A stretch of 55,320 nt of DNA from SVTX01 sp045542075 (GTDB lineage Bacteria > Bacillota > Clostridia > Oscillospirales > CAG-272): positions 1 to 55,320 of the forward strand of contig JAZQKI010000026.1 of NCBI GenBank assembly GCA_045542075.1, given 5' to 3'. The position numbers were made by a program, and so were the translations under genes. The notes beneath the pieces are model-generated. The model saw only the letters and a program-made list of their open reading frames with translations, had not been told where the DNA came from and searched no databases. This document shows positions 34,448-45,900 of this stretch, piece after piece (positions within the stretch are counted from its first letter, which is position 1; the number at the start of each line of letters is the position of its first letter).

Positions 34448-34471
34448 GTCCTTTTTTGAGCAAAAAAGGAC
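34448..34471 (+). terminator. A/T-rich hairpin after the regulator gene
   Basis: A perfect inverted repeat, GTCCTTTTTTG / CAAAAAAGGAC, with a very short loop, 9 nt after the stop. There is no T-run beyond it, so termination is uncertain. A GCTAACGAAAAA at 34478-34489 resembles a half-site of the regulator-leader repeats. Confidence 0.4.
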
Positions 34472-34606
34472 AGAAAAGCTAACGAAAAATTGTCCTGAAA
34501 AGGGGACTTTGGATAGTCCTCAAAAATGAAAAAATCTGCTATACTGTTATCAAGCTGAAACAGTATGGCAGATTTTTCTTTTGACGAAATGCCGAAAGGA
34601 GCAAAT

Positions 34607-34972
34607 ATGTTTACTAAGTTGTTTGAATTTGACAAGGAGAACAGACAACATCCCCCAAGGGAGGGAGACCTGTTCAAAATAATTGAGCTTCACGGGGCGA
34701 GATTTGAGATAAGGTATGGGTATTACGAGGAGATCGAGAGGCATAATGAGCCGATGGAGATATATCCCGATTTTATCAAGGATCCCGTATATACGGACGA
34801 CGGCTTCCCGTTTGTAACTCTGATGCAGGACCCTTGTAAGAATTATGAGGCGAATGCTCGGGAAACGGAACGTGATTGCAGCTCCTGCATATATATGGAG
34901 CGAGGCGACGAGCTTATTGCTGTTTGCCGATGCGAAAAAAACAAGCTTGGCGGACAGAATGCCGCAGTTTGA
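34607..34972 (+). CDS. Unrecognised 121-aa Cys-containing protein
   Basis: The start at 34607 has GAAAGGAG upstream; an in-frame ATG at 34565 lacks one. No signal peptide or membrane segment. The N-terminal half is charged (FTKLFEFDKENRQHPPREGDLFKIIELHG). The C-terminal part has five Cys (DPC, then DCSSCIY, then VCRCEKN), which could hold a metal. It lies between the LuxR-type regulator and the giant-protein genes, 57 nt before the first. No function can be assigned. Confidence 0.6.
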   Translation: MFTKLFEFDKENRQHPPREGDLFKIIELHGARFEIRYGYYEEIERHNEPMEIYPDFIKDPVYTDDGFPFVTLMQDPCKNYEANARETERDCSSCIYMERGDELIAVCRCEKNKLGGQNAAV

Positions 34973-35029
34973 TGACTATTATAATAAAATGTAAAATTGT
35001 TTCGATAAACATTCAGCAGGAGGTGCTAA

Positions 35030-38000
35030 ATGAAAAAAAGGAAATCCTTGAGATTCAGAATGCTTGCGGCATTTATTGCGGCGGTGATGATATTTAATTT
35101 GAATATCTTACCGCTGTCAACGATATTCGCCGCCGACGGCGCGGACAGTGCCGCCGCGACGGATACGGGCTTGTCGGAAGGTCAAGGCGCAAGACCGCCG
35201 ACCTCGGTGGATGACATCAGGATACCGACGGTGGATAAAAATCCTTACGACGTGAGCGTTCAGCACAAGAATTATCCGGTATTTAATAATGACGGCTTTA
35301 ATTTCTTCCGCGGTGATGAAAAGGGCGGCTGGATCATGAGCTACGATCTGATGACGAGCTACGGCACGCACTTCTCACAGCCCGAGGGAGCGAGCCCATA
35401 TTATACCGCGGCATTGACTCCATTGTTCTCATACGAGGCTTATGAGGGGGCCACAGTCAAGAGTCAGCTCCCGTACAGAGAGGGAAGAACTGATATGCTT
35501 CATTCCGAGCTGACGCTGACAAACGGAACAATAGTAACCGGTTTTTATTCTCTTGAAAGCTTCTTTGATCAGATAAATTGGCAATATCCGCTTAACAAAG
35601 ATCAGGTGTTTGTGAGAGTCGGAGCGACTCTGCTTTCAGGCAGTGGCAGAATATATATTAACGCTACTGAGGGTTACAGCGAGTATGCAAGCGCGAAGGA
35701 CGGAGAAGCCAAAGAGTTCTGGGTTGACGTACCGCTTAGCGAGGTCAGTGAATGGACGCAGATATGGTTTGATGCATTTTCGCCGTCAGACGGATATATG
35801 TCGGATGCCATTATGACGGATTTCTTCATAACCCTCGTGGATAACACCAATCCCACGGTGACGGGTATGACGGTAGAAAAGCAGATGCGCGACGAGCAGA
35901 ACGCCGATCTTGTTATCAATATGAAGTTTAACGAGGCCATTCGAGTCACCTCCGATGGTGCCTTCGACCGCCTTGGCGAGATATGGCTCTCGCTTGAGCT
36001 ACTCGACCTGAACACAGGTGAGAGATCAACGGTGCGTATGTATCTTGAAAAAGTAAACGGCGACGGCACGCTCACCTTCCGAGGGGATATCGGCTTATAT
36101 CATTACAAGAACTTCAGAGTTAACAGAATAACAAAGTTCAATATCCCGAGCGAGCGTCAATGGCCTACCAGGGGAATGGTAGATCTTGCCGACGAGTTAT
36201 ACGTGAGCGCATACGAAAGTATAAATTACGGTAACAGAATAATTGAGATCGATGCCATAGATAATTTGAGACAGATGAGGTTTGATACCACACTGTTATC
36301 AGACTATGCGGGCAACCCAATAAATACTGCAAGTGTGGTCAACTGGCAGTTCGGAGATCAGACCTACATTTCCAACACGTTTGAGACAACGGAGCTGAGG
36401 CTTTATACAGAGCAGACGCTGAGCAAGACGCAGCTTGCATCCGAAGGCGAGAAGACTGAGGCGGAGCTTACCGATCAGTTTATCGGACCTTCGAGAACGC
36501 TTATTGCATATGCCTACCTTGACCAGACGCTCACGGATGAGGAAGCAAGCAAGGTGTGGCTTGAGCTTAATGTACTGAACCCCGACGGCACGCCCGTCAA
36601 GGCATATGTGACCTCGTGGAGCCAGTACAGGATAGATGAGCTGTATACCAACGGAAGCACCACCGCAACGCTTTTGAAATTCGAAAACATAAGGTTTGCG
36701 GAAGGTATGAGGCTTGATGTTGCGGAGGGTGAAGAGCCGATCGTTAAAATAATCAAGCTTGGCGATGACATTGAGGATAAGACGGCATACCCCAACGTAA
36801 AGGATTCGGTGACAGATATTTATGCGGACTTTACAGGCCCCGAGGTAACGCTGCGCAAGTATGCGGCGTACTCAAATACCGAGGCTGACACGGAGGGTGA
36901 GAACAATCTTCCATCACACTATAAGGTAAGCATCGCAATCGGAATAAAGGACATCGAAAACTATACAAGATACGCCAACCTGATCGGAAGCAGGATGTTT
37001 GTAGAGCTGGGCGGTGGCGTGAGCAAGGACACAAGCTTCAGATATATCCTTACGGATAATCCAACAGCCCCGGAAGCTATTGAGGGCTACACGAACCTCG
37101 GAACTATATCCAAGGATGGAAAGTGGGACGTTGGCTCGACGACGTTGCTTAACGGTTATACAGAGATGTATCTCCACGTACTGTTTGAGACCAACGATAT
37201 TTACCTTGACGAGCTGTACGTCAACGTAACGGCAGAGGACGCGGTAGGTAACAAGGCAGTTGAGGTTCCCACCGATACGCTGGATTACAAGATAGACGAG
37301 ATCGCGCCCGAGGTCAGGTATGAATACCGATACGCCAAGGCGGTAGACGGCAATACGAATATTGAGGTCTACATAGGAGCATCCGCAACTGATAGCAGTG
37401 ACATAGTTCAGATGCTTTACTGCTGGGGAGCAAATCCCGACGAGGAGATACCCGATCTTCCCGACTCCGCTATTACCGAGAAAGCCGAATGGCAGGCGGC
37501 GGTATTTGAAAGAGGGGATGACATCACTGTCGAGGTGATGAGAAAATTCGGAGACGGAACTCCCGACTCGGATAAGGTCTATTCCGAGACGCTTTATATC
37601 AAGGCTGTGGATGAATACGGCAACTCGAGTCAGCCCGTCGCCATTGACGTTGCGGTGAGTGTACAAAAGCCAGCCACAAGTATGAGGTATGAGGGCGATA
37701 TGAATGCGGTGAGCAGAGACCATAAGGTGATCATCACAGGTCCCGATGCGTCGATGCTTGACGGGTTGGACGCCTATACGAGAGTCACCGTAACTCCCAC
37801 GGGCAGCGAATATTCTTACGTAACGCTTGTTAAAACGGGCGAGACGGCAGATATACTTTCCTTCAAGGGACTTACGTGGTACAAGGTCAAACGCGATGGA
37901 AACACATACGCGTACGTATCCGCCCCCGAGCTCGTTGGAGAGAATTACGAGCTTCATCGGGACAGTATAATGTACGATCTGTTCACCTATTACGGTGATA

Positions 38001-41000
38001 TAAAGGTATCCTTTGAAAACGGATATGGAGATATGGTGCCCGTGCAGGGAGCGCAGCTAAGCTCCACTGCAAGCGCGGGAAGCTATATGGAGGATCAGAA
38101 TTATCTGATTTTGAGATTTGCTTCACCCTACGACACTGATCGCGTTATTCACGAGGTTGACTTCGGCGCAATAATCGACAGAGACGACAACACTGTTGTG
38201 GCAGATGCGGACAAGGGAAGCGATCCTTACAAATTCAATGCGACTCTCAAGGGTGTCAACCCAATGAGAAACACGCAGATACACTTTACAATATCAAACA
38301 TAGCAAAATACGATTTCAAGCTGCTTGACTTTGACTGGGAAGGCTCTTATGCAGAGCTGTACCGAGTGGGTGAGGACGGAGAAGCAGACGTGCTGATAGC
38401 AAGACAGAACGGGCTTTCAGCGGCGGCGTCGCAGTATTTCACGATCGGAAGCTTCACTCATGACGGAGAGTTCTTTATAACGGGCGCGTATTACCTTAAG
38501 GTAACGGTAAAGAGTCGAGGCGGTCATTATAACAGCTATGAAAGCTCAAGGCTCGTGCTTGACGCTCAGACGGCGGACAACGCGGGTGTATGGCAGTATT
38601 CCACGCAAGGATACACAACTCTCGAATCTATACGCGAGGAAACGTACGTCTGGCAGCGCAATAGAGCCGAGGATGCTCCGTTCTCCGACTTAGGAGTTGC
38701 GCTTTCCACGGGCGGAGAGGTCATGAGAAGCCGAGTCTTCGCGGTATATTCGTACGGAGTTACGGGATTGTCGGTAATCCTTGAGGCACCCGAGTCCCAA
38801 AAAACCTATGAGGGACTTACAGTAGGAGCTATCGAGGGCTTCAGACTGTGGAACATTCTCAGCGACCCGACGGATGAGGAGATAAACGCACAGGGCTTTT
38901 ATAAGGATAGCTCGGGAGAATACAAGAGCTATACAGAGGGCCTTAGCGATATCTACACCGAGGAAACCATTCCAAAGGGAGCGAGCGGCTTCAATACTCT
39001 GTATTTTGTAAAGGGTGTCAACACCTTCTGCTATCAGATAAAGCTTGAGAACGGATATGTCTCACCCATAAAGCAGTTTACGGTAATCGTGAGCAATTAC
39101 GTTCCCGAGCTGAACATAGCCGTTGAAAATTACCAGCCGTCTTATGAAGTATCTCAGAAGGATGGAATAGTGAATGCAAGCTACATTCGCTTCCTTGTTG
39201 AAACGGCGTACTCACTTAACGGCACAGGCAAGGTTGATGTTGACGTGTGGACAGATTACGGAATGAACGTAGGAATCCACGATGAATCCAATAACAGCTA
39301 CAGTGAGGTGTTCGCTCCCGACCCGACACCCGATTATTTAGGTGTTCTGGGAGCACTTGAGTTGCCCGACGGACAGAGGCTTAAGGTTGGAGATTACGTT
39401 GACTTTACGCAAAACAGCTACACGTCGGACTTCCCGAAGTATAACAGGCATTGCACCGCGGCGTTTGTCGCGAGAGACGAATACGGCGCGATCACGATAG
39501 TAGCTCCGCAGATAGGAGATCAGAAGAGAATAGGAAATCTTGACGGCGATCTTGATGATGAAGGAAACATCTTAGCTTACACAAATGAGCTGAACATAGA
39601 TTACTACGGCTCTTATTTTGATGATCCTTTTACCGTAGGAGATAGCTGGACAGCATGGAGAAAAGCATACAACCAGCCCGAGTATTTCGGAGCTCAGCTT
39701 CTTGGCTTCAAAACCAACCTCAAACACAACGTCGAGGAAGGGGAATATGATTACGAGCTTTTGGAGGAGGCAGATGGGGATCTGATGTATAACCTATTCA
39801 ATATCGTGACGAACGATATCAAATGGGCATCATCAAACATTGTTTCACGTCCCGCCAACAGCAATGTATCGATAAATTATTTTGACGGAAGTAATTTCGA
39901 GCTGATACGCTGGCAGGATGCGAAAGTCACCTTCAGCGGAGGAGACCTTGATGGCGAGGTAACACTTGATCTCGGCGGCGAGAAAAACACGGTCGGGTAT
40001 ATGGGAGCGAGCATATGGGAGAATGAGGACAGAACAGTATTCAGCTTGCGTGTCGCATTCCCGAGAGCCGATGACAATCATCCCGCGGGCACAATGGTCA
40101 CGAGAAATTATAAGATAAGCTGCTACAATATCTACGGCAAATATTTCGAGACTCAAGGCACAGTAGATCTTTACTACATTGATTATAGCACAAGCATCGG
40201 AATGAAGTCGCACGGTTCGGAGGTATATTTCTCCTTCAACACGCAGGAATACGGAACGGCAACAAGAACGGGTAAATTTAATTCAGGCTCGTATTCATTG
40301 ACCGTCACCGACTACTACGGAAATATATTGGAGATTCCATATACGATCGACAGTGACTTTGATTTTGGAACGGCAATAAGCTATTCCGAGTATAAGGATA
40401 CGCCCGATGCGGTAACGGTAACGATAAGCCGTTCGGGAGGTCGGATATACGTTGATATTACCGATTACGCGATAATGTCGGTAGAGAACAACGGTGGAGA
40501 TGCGGTAACGGTAACGCTTAGCGATAACACGAATTTCTCCTATCGATATATTGATAGCGACGGAGCAGAGCGGATGTTAATACTTGCCGTTGATAACATC
40601 AAAAAGCCAAACATACAACCTGTTTGGAATTATGACCTTGAGGATATAAATGAAAAAGAGGACGGCACAAAATACCGATACGGCGAGGTTACAGTTTACC
40701 TTACCGACCCGAATTTCAGCTTGATCGACAAGTATTCGGGAGGTATCCCGAGCTTCACCTTCACTCCCGACGGACAAAAGTCCTACACCTTCAAAGCAGA
40801 GGACATAGAGGCGCGTCTTGGTGACAGGACGGTGGCTATCGAGCAGGATATAACGGTGGTGCTTGACATTGAGCTTTACCCGACACCCGACCCGCTGGGT
40901 CTTAACGTGGAGGATAAGGAAACACCTAACGTTCAGGTGCTTGCCTATGCTAACAGGGGAGGCTACTATTTTGAAAGCAAGCTGGCGCTTCAGCTTGAAA

Positions 41001-42955
41001 ACGCGCGTCACTCAACGGCGCTCAAGGATCATAAGGATTATAAGATATTTGGTTTTGTCGGTTCAAGAGCAAACGCATCCGAGCTTATCAGATACGTGGG
41101 CTGGAGCACATCCTACCGCTTCGAGATAGAGACGGTGGATATGAGCAGAGTAAGGCTCTTTATAAAGGAAGGACTTTACGCCTCACCTCCCGATTATGAG
41201 ACGGGCATCAGCGATGTTATAGATGGAGTTGAGCTTAATTCCAAGCTATTGACAGTCACGAAAAATGCAAAATTCACATTGTTCGTGGTCGATTCCAAAA
41301 ACAACGTGTCGTCCATAGCCTTTGACGTAAATAATCTGGGCGAGGCTCCAATACCTGAGATCGTTAAGGTGGCTGTAAGCAATCAGGAGATAAGGGGATA
41401 TATAATTCCTCCCGAGGACGTGCTTGATTTTGAAATAGTCGGAACGGTGGGAGTCAAGATGGATTCCGATACGGGCAGCGATTATTTCGGATACAGCTAC
41501 GTTGAGTACACCTCAAATGATAGCTACATAGTAAGCTACACTCTTGAGTACAACGGTGTCAAGGTAAGCGGCTCAATAGACGTGACTGTCACAGAGATCA
41601 ATCTCAGAGAGATCTCGATTGCTGATAACGGAATTGTCTGGTCGGCAAATAAGTCTTCTGAAGCGACCGCACAGAATATCACTGCAACGGTGGTACTGAC
41701 CGAGGAGGTCAAGGATATAAGGATAGTCGGAGAGTATAATGAGGATATACTTTCATTCTATATCTCAGGCAACCAGGTCCTTCTGACCTACAAGGAAAAT
41801 CACCCCGAAATTGAGTTCCGATGCTACGCTGAAAACGGTAGCTCGGTTGCGGTAAGACTTGACAAGGTCGATAACATTGACAGAAGCGCGCCCGAGATTA
41901 AGGTAGTAAGCAAGGAGCTTGCATCTTACGGAAGATCCTTGATACTCACGCTTTCCTCAAGCGAAAGAGCGATCTTTAAGGAGGGCGGATACTTCGGAGA
42001 GCCCGTCACAGACGAAAACGGAAATACACTTTACTATTACACAAGAAAGATCACCGCTAACGGCACATACTCATATACCTTCAGTGACGTGTCGGGAATT
42101 ATGACGACAGTCGAGGTTGAGATCACCGAGATCGTAACAGATGAGCTTGAGGTGCAGTACAGCACTTCAATTGACGGCAGTAATCCTCAAAGCGATCCTT
42201 CAACGCTCGATTTGATGATAGGCGACAAGGTCTATCTCAATCCGAACAGAGACGCGACGCTCGAGATGTCAGGCGGCGACACAGTGGCTATAAGGAAGGG
42301 CGAGTGGAATGAAATAACAATTCCCGATGCATTCGGCGGATTGCTTCCTTACTTTGTTATTACAGACGAGTACGGAAACGTACTTACGCATCAGTTCTCA
42401 ATGATAGAGATACCCGATACCACGGCACCCGATATCGTGGTTACAAAAAAGACATACTCAATAAGAGTAGGGACGGACAGAGAACAGATAGAGAGAGAGC
42501 TTCTTGCAAACTTTACGGCATATGACGATACAGGCGAGGATGTGACATTGTCGGTGAGATTTACCGAGAACATCGATGTCATAGGTGTGACCGAGGTTGA
42601 ATACATAGCGACAGACAGCGCAGGCAACAGCGCGTCAGTCAAGGAAAAGCTTCGCATCACATCTATCTATGAGCCTGAGGTATATTACGGAGATAAAAAG
42701 CTTTCAAGAGGCGACGGAATTATAGTGAGCGCGGATAGCGCGCTGGATCTCGTTGTGAATTGCAACGGAGTTGCGTACACGGTCAAGATAAAATCGGGTA
42801 ACAGGACCGAGGCGCAGATGAAGGACGGTACTACCGTCACAGGCTACACAAAGGATGAAAATATCTCCTTTGGCAATCTCGAAAAAGGCATATATACAAT
42901 ATGCATCATCACACAGGAGAGGGATTATTTCAAGATCCTCATATCTGTGGAATAA
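35030..42955 (+). CDS. Giant secreted modular protein A (2641 aa)
   Basis: Sec signal peptide (KKRK, then a hydrophobic stretch, cleavage near AAD at ~35-37). There is no C-terminal membrane segment or LPXTG, so it is released or held by partners. It appears all beta: Ig-like units are hinted by recurring NPTVTG (~273), IAPEVRY (~757), SAPEIKV (~2283) and TTAPDIVVTKK (~2462), the last followed by a clear bacterial Ig domain ending in EYIATDSAGNSASVKE. No enzyme motif was seen. An AGGAGGT site precedes the ATG. First of three giant genes with short gaps (30 and 40 nt), likely one operon. Confidence 0.75.
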   Translation: MKKRKSLRFRMLAAFIAAVMIFNLNILPLSTIFAADGADSAAATDTGLSEGQGARPPTSVDDIRIPTVDKNPYDVSVQHKNYPVFNNDGFNFFRGDEKGGWIMSYDLMTSYGTHFSQPEGASPYYTAALTPLFSYEAYEGATVKSQLPYREGRTDMLHSELTLTNGTIVTGFYSLESFFDQINWQYPLNKDQVFVRVGATLLSGSGRIYINATEGYSEYASAKDGEAKEFWVDVPLSEVSEWTQIWFDAFSPSDGYMSDAIMTDFFITLVDNTNPTVTGMTVEKQMRDEQNADLVINMKFNEAIRVTSDGAFDRLGEIWLSLELLDLNTGERSTVRMYLEKVNGDGTLTFRGDIGLYHYKNFRVNRITKFNIPSERQWPTRGMVDLADELYVSAYESINYGNRIIEIDAIDNLRQMRFDTTLLSDYAGNPINTASVVNWQFGDQTYISNTFETTELRLYTEQTLSKTQLASEGEKTEAELTDQFIGPSRTLIAYAYLDQTLTDEEASKVWLELNVLNPDGTPVKAYVTSWSQYRIDELYTNGSTTATLLKFENIRFAEGMRLDVAEGEEPIVKIIKLGDDIEDKTAYPNVKDSVTDIYADFTGPEVTLRKYAAYSNTEADTEGENNLPSHYKVSIAIGIKDIENYTRYANLIGSRMFVELGGGVSKDTSFRYILTDNPTAPEAIEGYTNLGTISKDGKWDVGSTTLLNGYTEMYLHVLFETNDIYLDELYVNVTAEDAVGNKAVEVPTDTLDYKIDEIAPEVRYEYRYAKAVDGNTNIEVYIGASATDSSDIVQMLYCWGANPDEEIPDLPDSAITEKAEWQAAVFERGDDITVEVMRKFGDGTPDSDKVYSETLYIKAVDEYGNSSQPVAIDVAVSVQKPATSMRYEGDMNAVSRDHKVIITGPDASMLDGLDAYTRVTVTPTGSEYSYVTLVKTGETADILSFKGLTWYKVKRDGNTYAYVSAPELVGENYELHRDSIMYDLFTYYGDIKVSFENGYGDMVPVQGAQLSSTASAGSYMEDQNYLILRFASPYDTDRVIHEVDFGAIIDRDDNTVVADADKGSDPYKFNATLKGVNPMRNTQIHFTISNIAKYDFKLLDFDWEGSYAELYRVGEDGEADVLIARQNGLSAAASQYFTIGSFTHDGEFFITGAYYLKVTVKSRGGHYNSYESSRLVLDAQTADNAGVWQYSTQGYTTLESIREETYVWQRNRAEDAPFSDLGVALSTGGEVMRSRVFAVYSYGVTGLSVILEAPESQKTYEGLTVGAIEGFRLWNILSDPTDEEINAQGFYKDSSGEYKSYTEGLSDIYTEETIPKGASGFNTLYFVKGVNTFCYQIKLENGYVSPIKQFTVIVSNYVPELNIAVENYQPSYEVSQKDGIVNASYIRFLVETAYSLNGTGKVDVDVWTDYGMNVGIHDESNNSYSEVFAPDPTPDYLGVLGALELPDGQRLKVGDYVDFTQNSYTSDFPKYNRHCTAAFVARDEYGAITIVAPQIGDQKRIGNLDGDLDDEGNILAYTNELNIDYYGSYFDDPFTVGDSWTAWRKAYNQPEYFGAQLLGFKTNLKHNVEEGEYDYELLEEADGDLMYNLFNIVTNDIKWASSNIVSRPANSNVSINYFDGSNFELIRWQDAKVTFSGGDLDGEVTLDLGGEKNTVGYMGASIWENEDRTVFSLRVAFPRADDNHPAGTMVTRNYKISCYNIYGKYFETQGTVDLYYIDYSTSIGMKSHGSEVYFSFNTQEYGTATRTGKFNSGSYSLTVTDYYGNILEIPYTIDSDFDFGTAISYSEYKDTPDAVTVTISRSGGRIYVDITDYAIMSVENNGGDAVTVTLSDNTNFSYRYIDSDGAERMLILAVDNIKKPNIQPVWNYDLEDINEKEDGTKYRYGEVTVYLTDPNFSLIDKYSGGIPSFTFTPDGQKSYTFKAEDIEARLGDRTVAIEQDITVVLDIELYPTPDPLGLNVEDKETPNVQVLAYANRGGYYFESKLALQLENARHSTALKDHKDYKIFGFVGSRANASELIRYVGWSTSYRFEIETVDMSRVRLFIKEGLYASPPDYETGISDVIDGVELNSKLLTVTKNAKFTLFVVDSKNNVSSIAFDVNNLGEAPIPEIVKVAVSNQEIRGYIIPPEDVLDFEIVGTVGVKMDSDTGSDYFGYSYVEYTSNDSYIVSYTLEYNGVKVSGSIDVTVTEINLREISIADNGIVWSANKSSEATAQNITATVVLTEEVKDIRIVGEYNEDILSFYISGNQVLLTYKENHPEIEFRCYAENGSSVAVRLDKVDNIDRSAPEIKVVSKELASYGRSLILTLSSSERAIFKEGGYFGEPVTDENGNTLYYYTRKITANGTYSYTFSDVSGIMTTVEVEITEIVTDELEVQYSTSIDGSNPQSDPSTLDLMIGDKVYLNPNRDATLEMSGGDTVAIRKGEWNEITIPDAFGGLLPYFVITDEYGNVLTHQFSMIEIPDTTAPDIVVTKKTYSIRVGTDREQIERELLANFTAYDDTGEDVTLSVRFTENIDVIGVTEVEYIATDSAGNSASVKEKLRITSIYEPEVYYGDKKLSRGDGIIVSADSALDLVVNCNGVAYTVKIKSGNRTEAQMKDGTTVTGYTKDENISFGNLEKGIYTICIITQERDYFKILISVE

Positions 42956-42985
42956 TCCATTAAATAAACCCGGGAGGTTTACATT

Positions 42986-45900
42986 ATGAAAAAGATAATT
43001 ACAAAAATAGTAACCGTGCTGCTGGCACTGACAATGATATTTGCGTCATTGCCTCTTTCTGCGTTCGCGCTTGAAGGAAGCCGACAGAACGGAGTATCCG
43101 AAAATGTAGAATCTCTCGGGTATTTTGAGCTTAACGACGGATATGCGTCTGTAAGGATCTCCAAGGGCAACGGTGGATACTACATATCCACCGTTGAGGG
43201 AGACGTTATTACAAAATCCGATAATAATTCCTCTCTTGTCTACTCCGACGAGATGTACGATACCTCGTTCACATCCTTCCGTGTCACACGCGAGGGAAAG
43301 GTGCAGGACTACATATTCGGGCGTGATTACTCTCATCTTGGAATTGCAACATCCGACGTGGTCGTGTATAAGGCAGCAGACAACGCGGTCATAGCCGAGT
43401 GGACGGTAGACGGAATTCTTATAAAGCAGACTATAGCTCTGATGGGCGCGGACACATATCAGCACGGTATGGTGTATATTGCTTATTCCGCTACCAATAC
43501 GTCCGACAAGCCTGTGGACAGCATCAAGGCAAGAGTTATGATAGACACAGCACTCGGTCAGACAGATTACGCATATTATATGCTCGCGCAGAATGACGGA
43601 AGCTATGTTCCCGTTGAGGAAGAGAAGACCGTCAGCGGCTCGGACTATTACAATTATTTCTTCTCATATGACGACAAGACCTCGCCCAAGGTCACGGCGT
43701 ACACGCTTAACGCAAGCATCGACGGGGATAGCATAGTTCCCGAAAAGGTAACCTTTGCTCACTGGTATAATCTCGCGTCAAATGTTTTTGATTACACCCC
43801 CTCAGTCGATGAGCCTTTGAAATTCACAGAGCTTTACGGAAGCATAGACCATCTTACACAGGACAGCGCGGTGGCGATGTATTACGATATGTCCTCGCTC
43901 GCAAGCTCTGAAAGCTCGACCGTAGCTCTTTACTACGGTGTTTACTCCAATTACAACGCAGGCGATGCCGACGTCGCGCTTAATTTCACATCATCGGGAG
44001 CTATGTTCTTCAACGAGGATGAGACAGCATACAAGGACCTCAACGGAGAGCTTCCCGGCAATTTCTCGGCAACATTCAAGGTACAGAACATTGCAGATAA
44101 CGATATCTCAAAGCTTACGGTAGCCATATATCCCGAGGAGGAGATATATCCTCACAACGGATATAATTTTGTCACTGATTATTCGGTAACCAATCCTTAC
44201 TACAAGGAGATAACCGAGCTGAAGGTGGGCGAGGTGAATGACGTCCGCTTCGATTTCAGGATCGATCCTACCTATGCTACGGGATACAGAAAAATAAAGA
44301 TAGTAATTTATAACACAAGCGCGCAGAACACCCTCAAAGACGAGAACACCATACTTGAAGAAGAATTTTACGTTCTTTGTCCCGGTGCGCAGAGTGCGGA
44401 GATCGGTTTTACGGGCATGACTCCCGAGTCAGTTTTCGTGAAGGGAACGAGATACGCGTATATTACGGGTACAAATTTCGGACTTATAAGAGATAAGTCG
44501 CAGTACAGAATAATTCTTCGCCCGCAGAACGGCGGAGAGGACGTTGTGCTTGATCAGGATAAGGTGGTTGTAAACACCGAGCTCAACACGGCAACGCTCG
44601 TGCTTGATATGGAGCTTGACGCTACCACGTACGATATCATAATCGACTGGAACGACGTCACGATAGACGATATGACGAGCGACACGCTAAAGCTCATGGT
44701 GACCGACGTTCCTCAAAAGGGCGATCCGGGCTACGTAAGCTCAGGTGTGTACGGAATTGCGGCGATCATTCGTAACGGACGCCATTATGACATAGTAAAC
44801 TACGCGTCTGAGGAGGACTTTGAGGCAAATAAGCCCGCAGAAAAGGATATCATGCTTGTAATGCGCGGAAACTTCAACTTCCTTTCAAGCGAAGAGAAGG
44901 GTAACTTCCAGGCTGAGGCGATCACTCTGATGGAGGGCGACACCATCATTATCAACGACACCCTTGAGGTCAGAAACGGAAGAGTGACTGTCACAAAGAA
45001 TTTTGACGGTGACACGCAGACAGATATTTCCGTTGATATCGAGGGCAAGGTATATACAACAAAAGCAAACACAAAGGTTTGGGACGGTGTGCTTGCGATA
45101 ACCTCCTTTGAGGAGGGCAAGCTCTATACGCTTCCCGTATATTCGGAGCAGGGAGAAAGATCCATAATCGCGGGCGAGGAAGGTGGAGAGAAGATAACAC
45201 TTCTATGGCCCGGAGCGGCAAGCGGAGCGCAGACACTCGCAGGTCTTCTTATAAACCTTAACTACGGCGAATTTGCACTTATGAAGCAGAACGGGGAGCT
45301 TGTGAGAGTTATCTCCTTTGGCGCAAGCCTTGATCCCTCGATCATTGTTCCCAGCGGCAAGCTCGGAACAGACAGACTTTATTCCGATCTCGAAAAGAAG
45401 CAGCTTGAGATGGGTGTCAGCGCATATACCGCGGATCAGCTCCGCGCAAATGACACCAAGTACAGAAAGGATCAGGCATCGTGGAGAGCAAAGCAGGCGG
45501 GAACGCTCAATCTCTATATGGATGATATCCTCTTTGGCTCGGGCGGATTTATAGGCTTCAACACGCAGATAGTGGTCGGAATTCCCTCGTATGCGGAGGG
45601 GCTGCCCTACGTTGAGGGTATGCTTTATCTCAAGGTAATCAATGATTATTGGGAGTTTGGTGTAGACGGCAAGGCGGATATGATGGTCTTTGAAATGGAG
45701 GCATCTCTCCACCTCAAGAGCTACAACGGTATCCCCGTTCCCGATTCCTTCTATTTCTTCATTGGCGGAGTAAAGCCCGGTGTTCCCATTGACCCGTTTG
45801 GTGTATTCTGGGTGCGCGGCGCAGGTGCGGGAATAGGAGAGATATACGAGACCTTCTTTGGCTCACAGACCATACCGCCCCTTACACTTATGATAAGCGG

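Noticed and set aside
36914..37957. A 347-codon open frame opposite giant protein A
   Set aside because: The frame on the plus strand is continuous for 7.9 kb with a signal peptide and ribosome site; the antisense product has no family.
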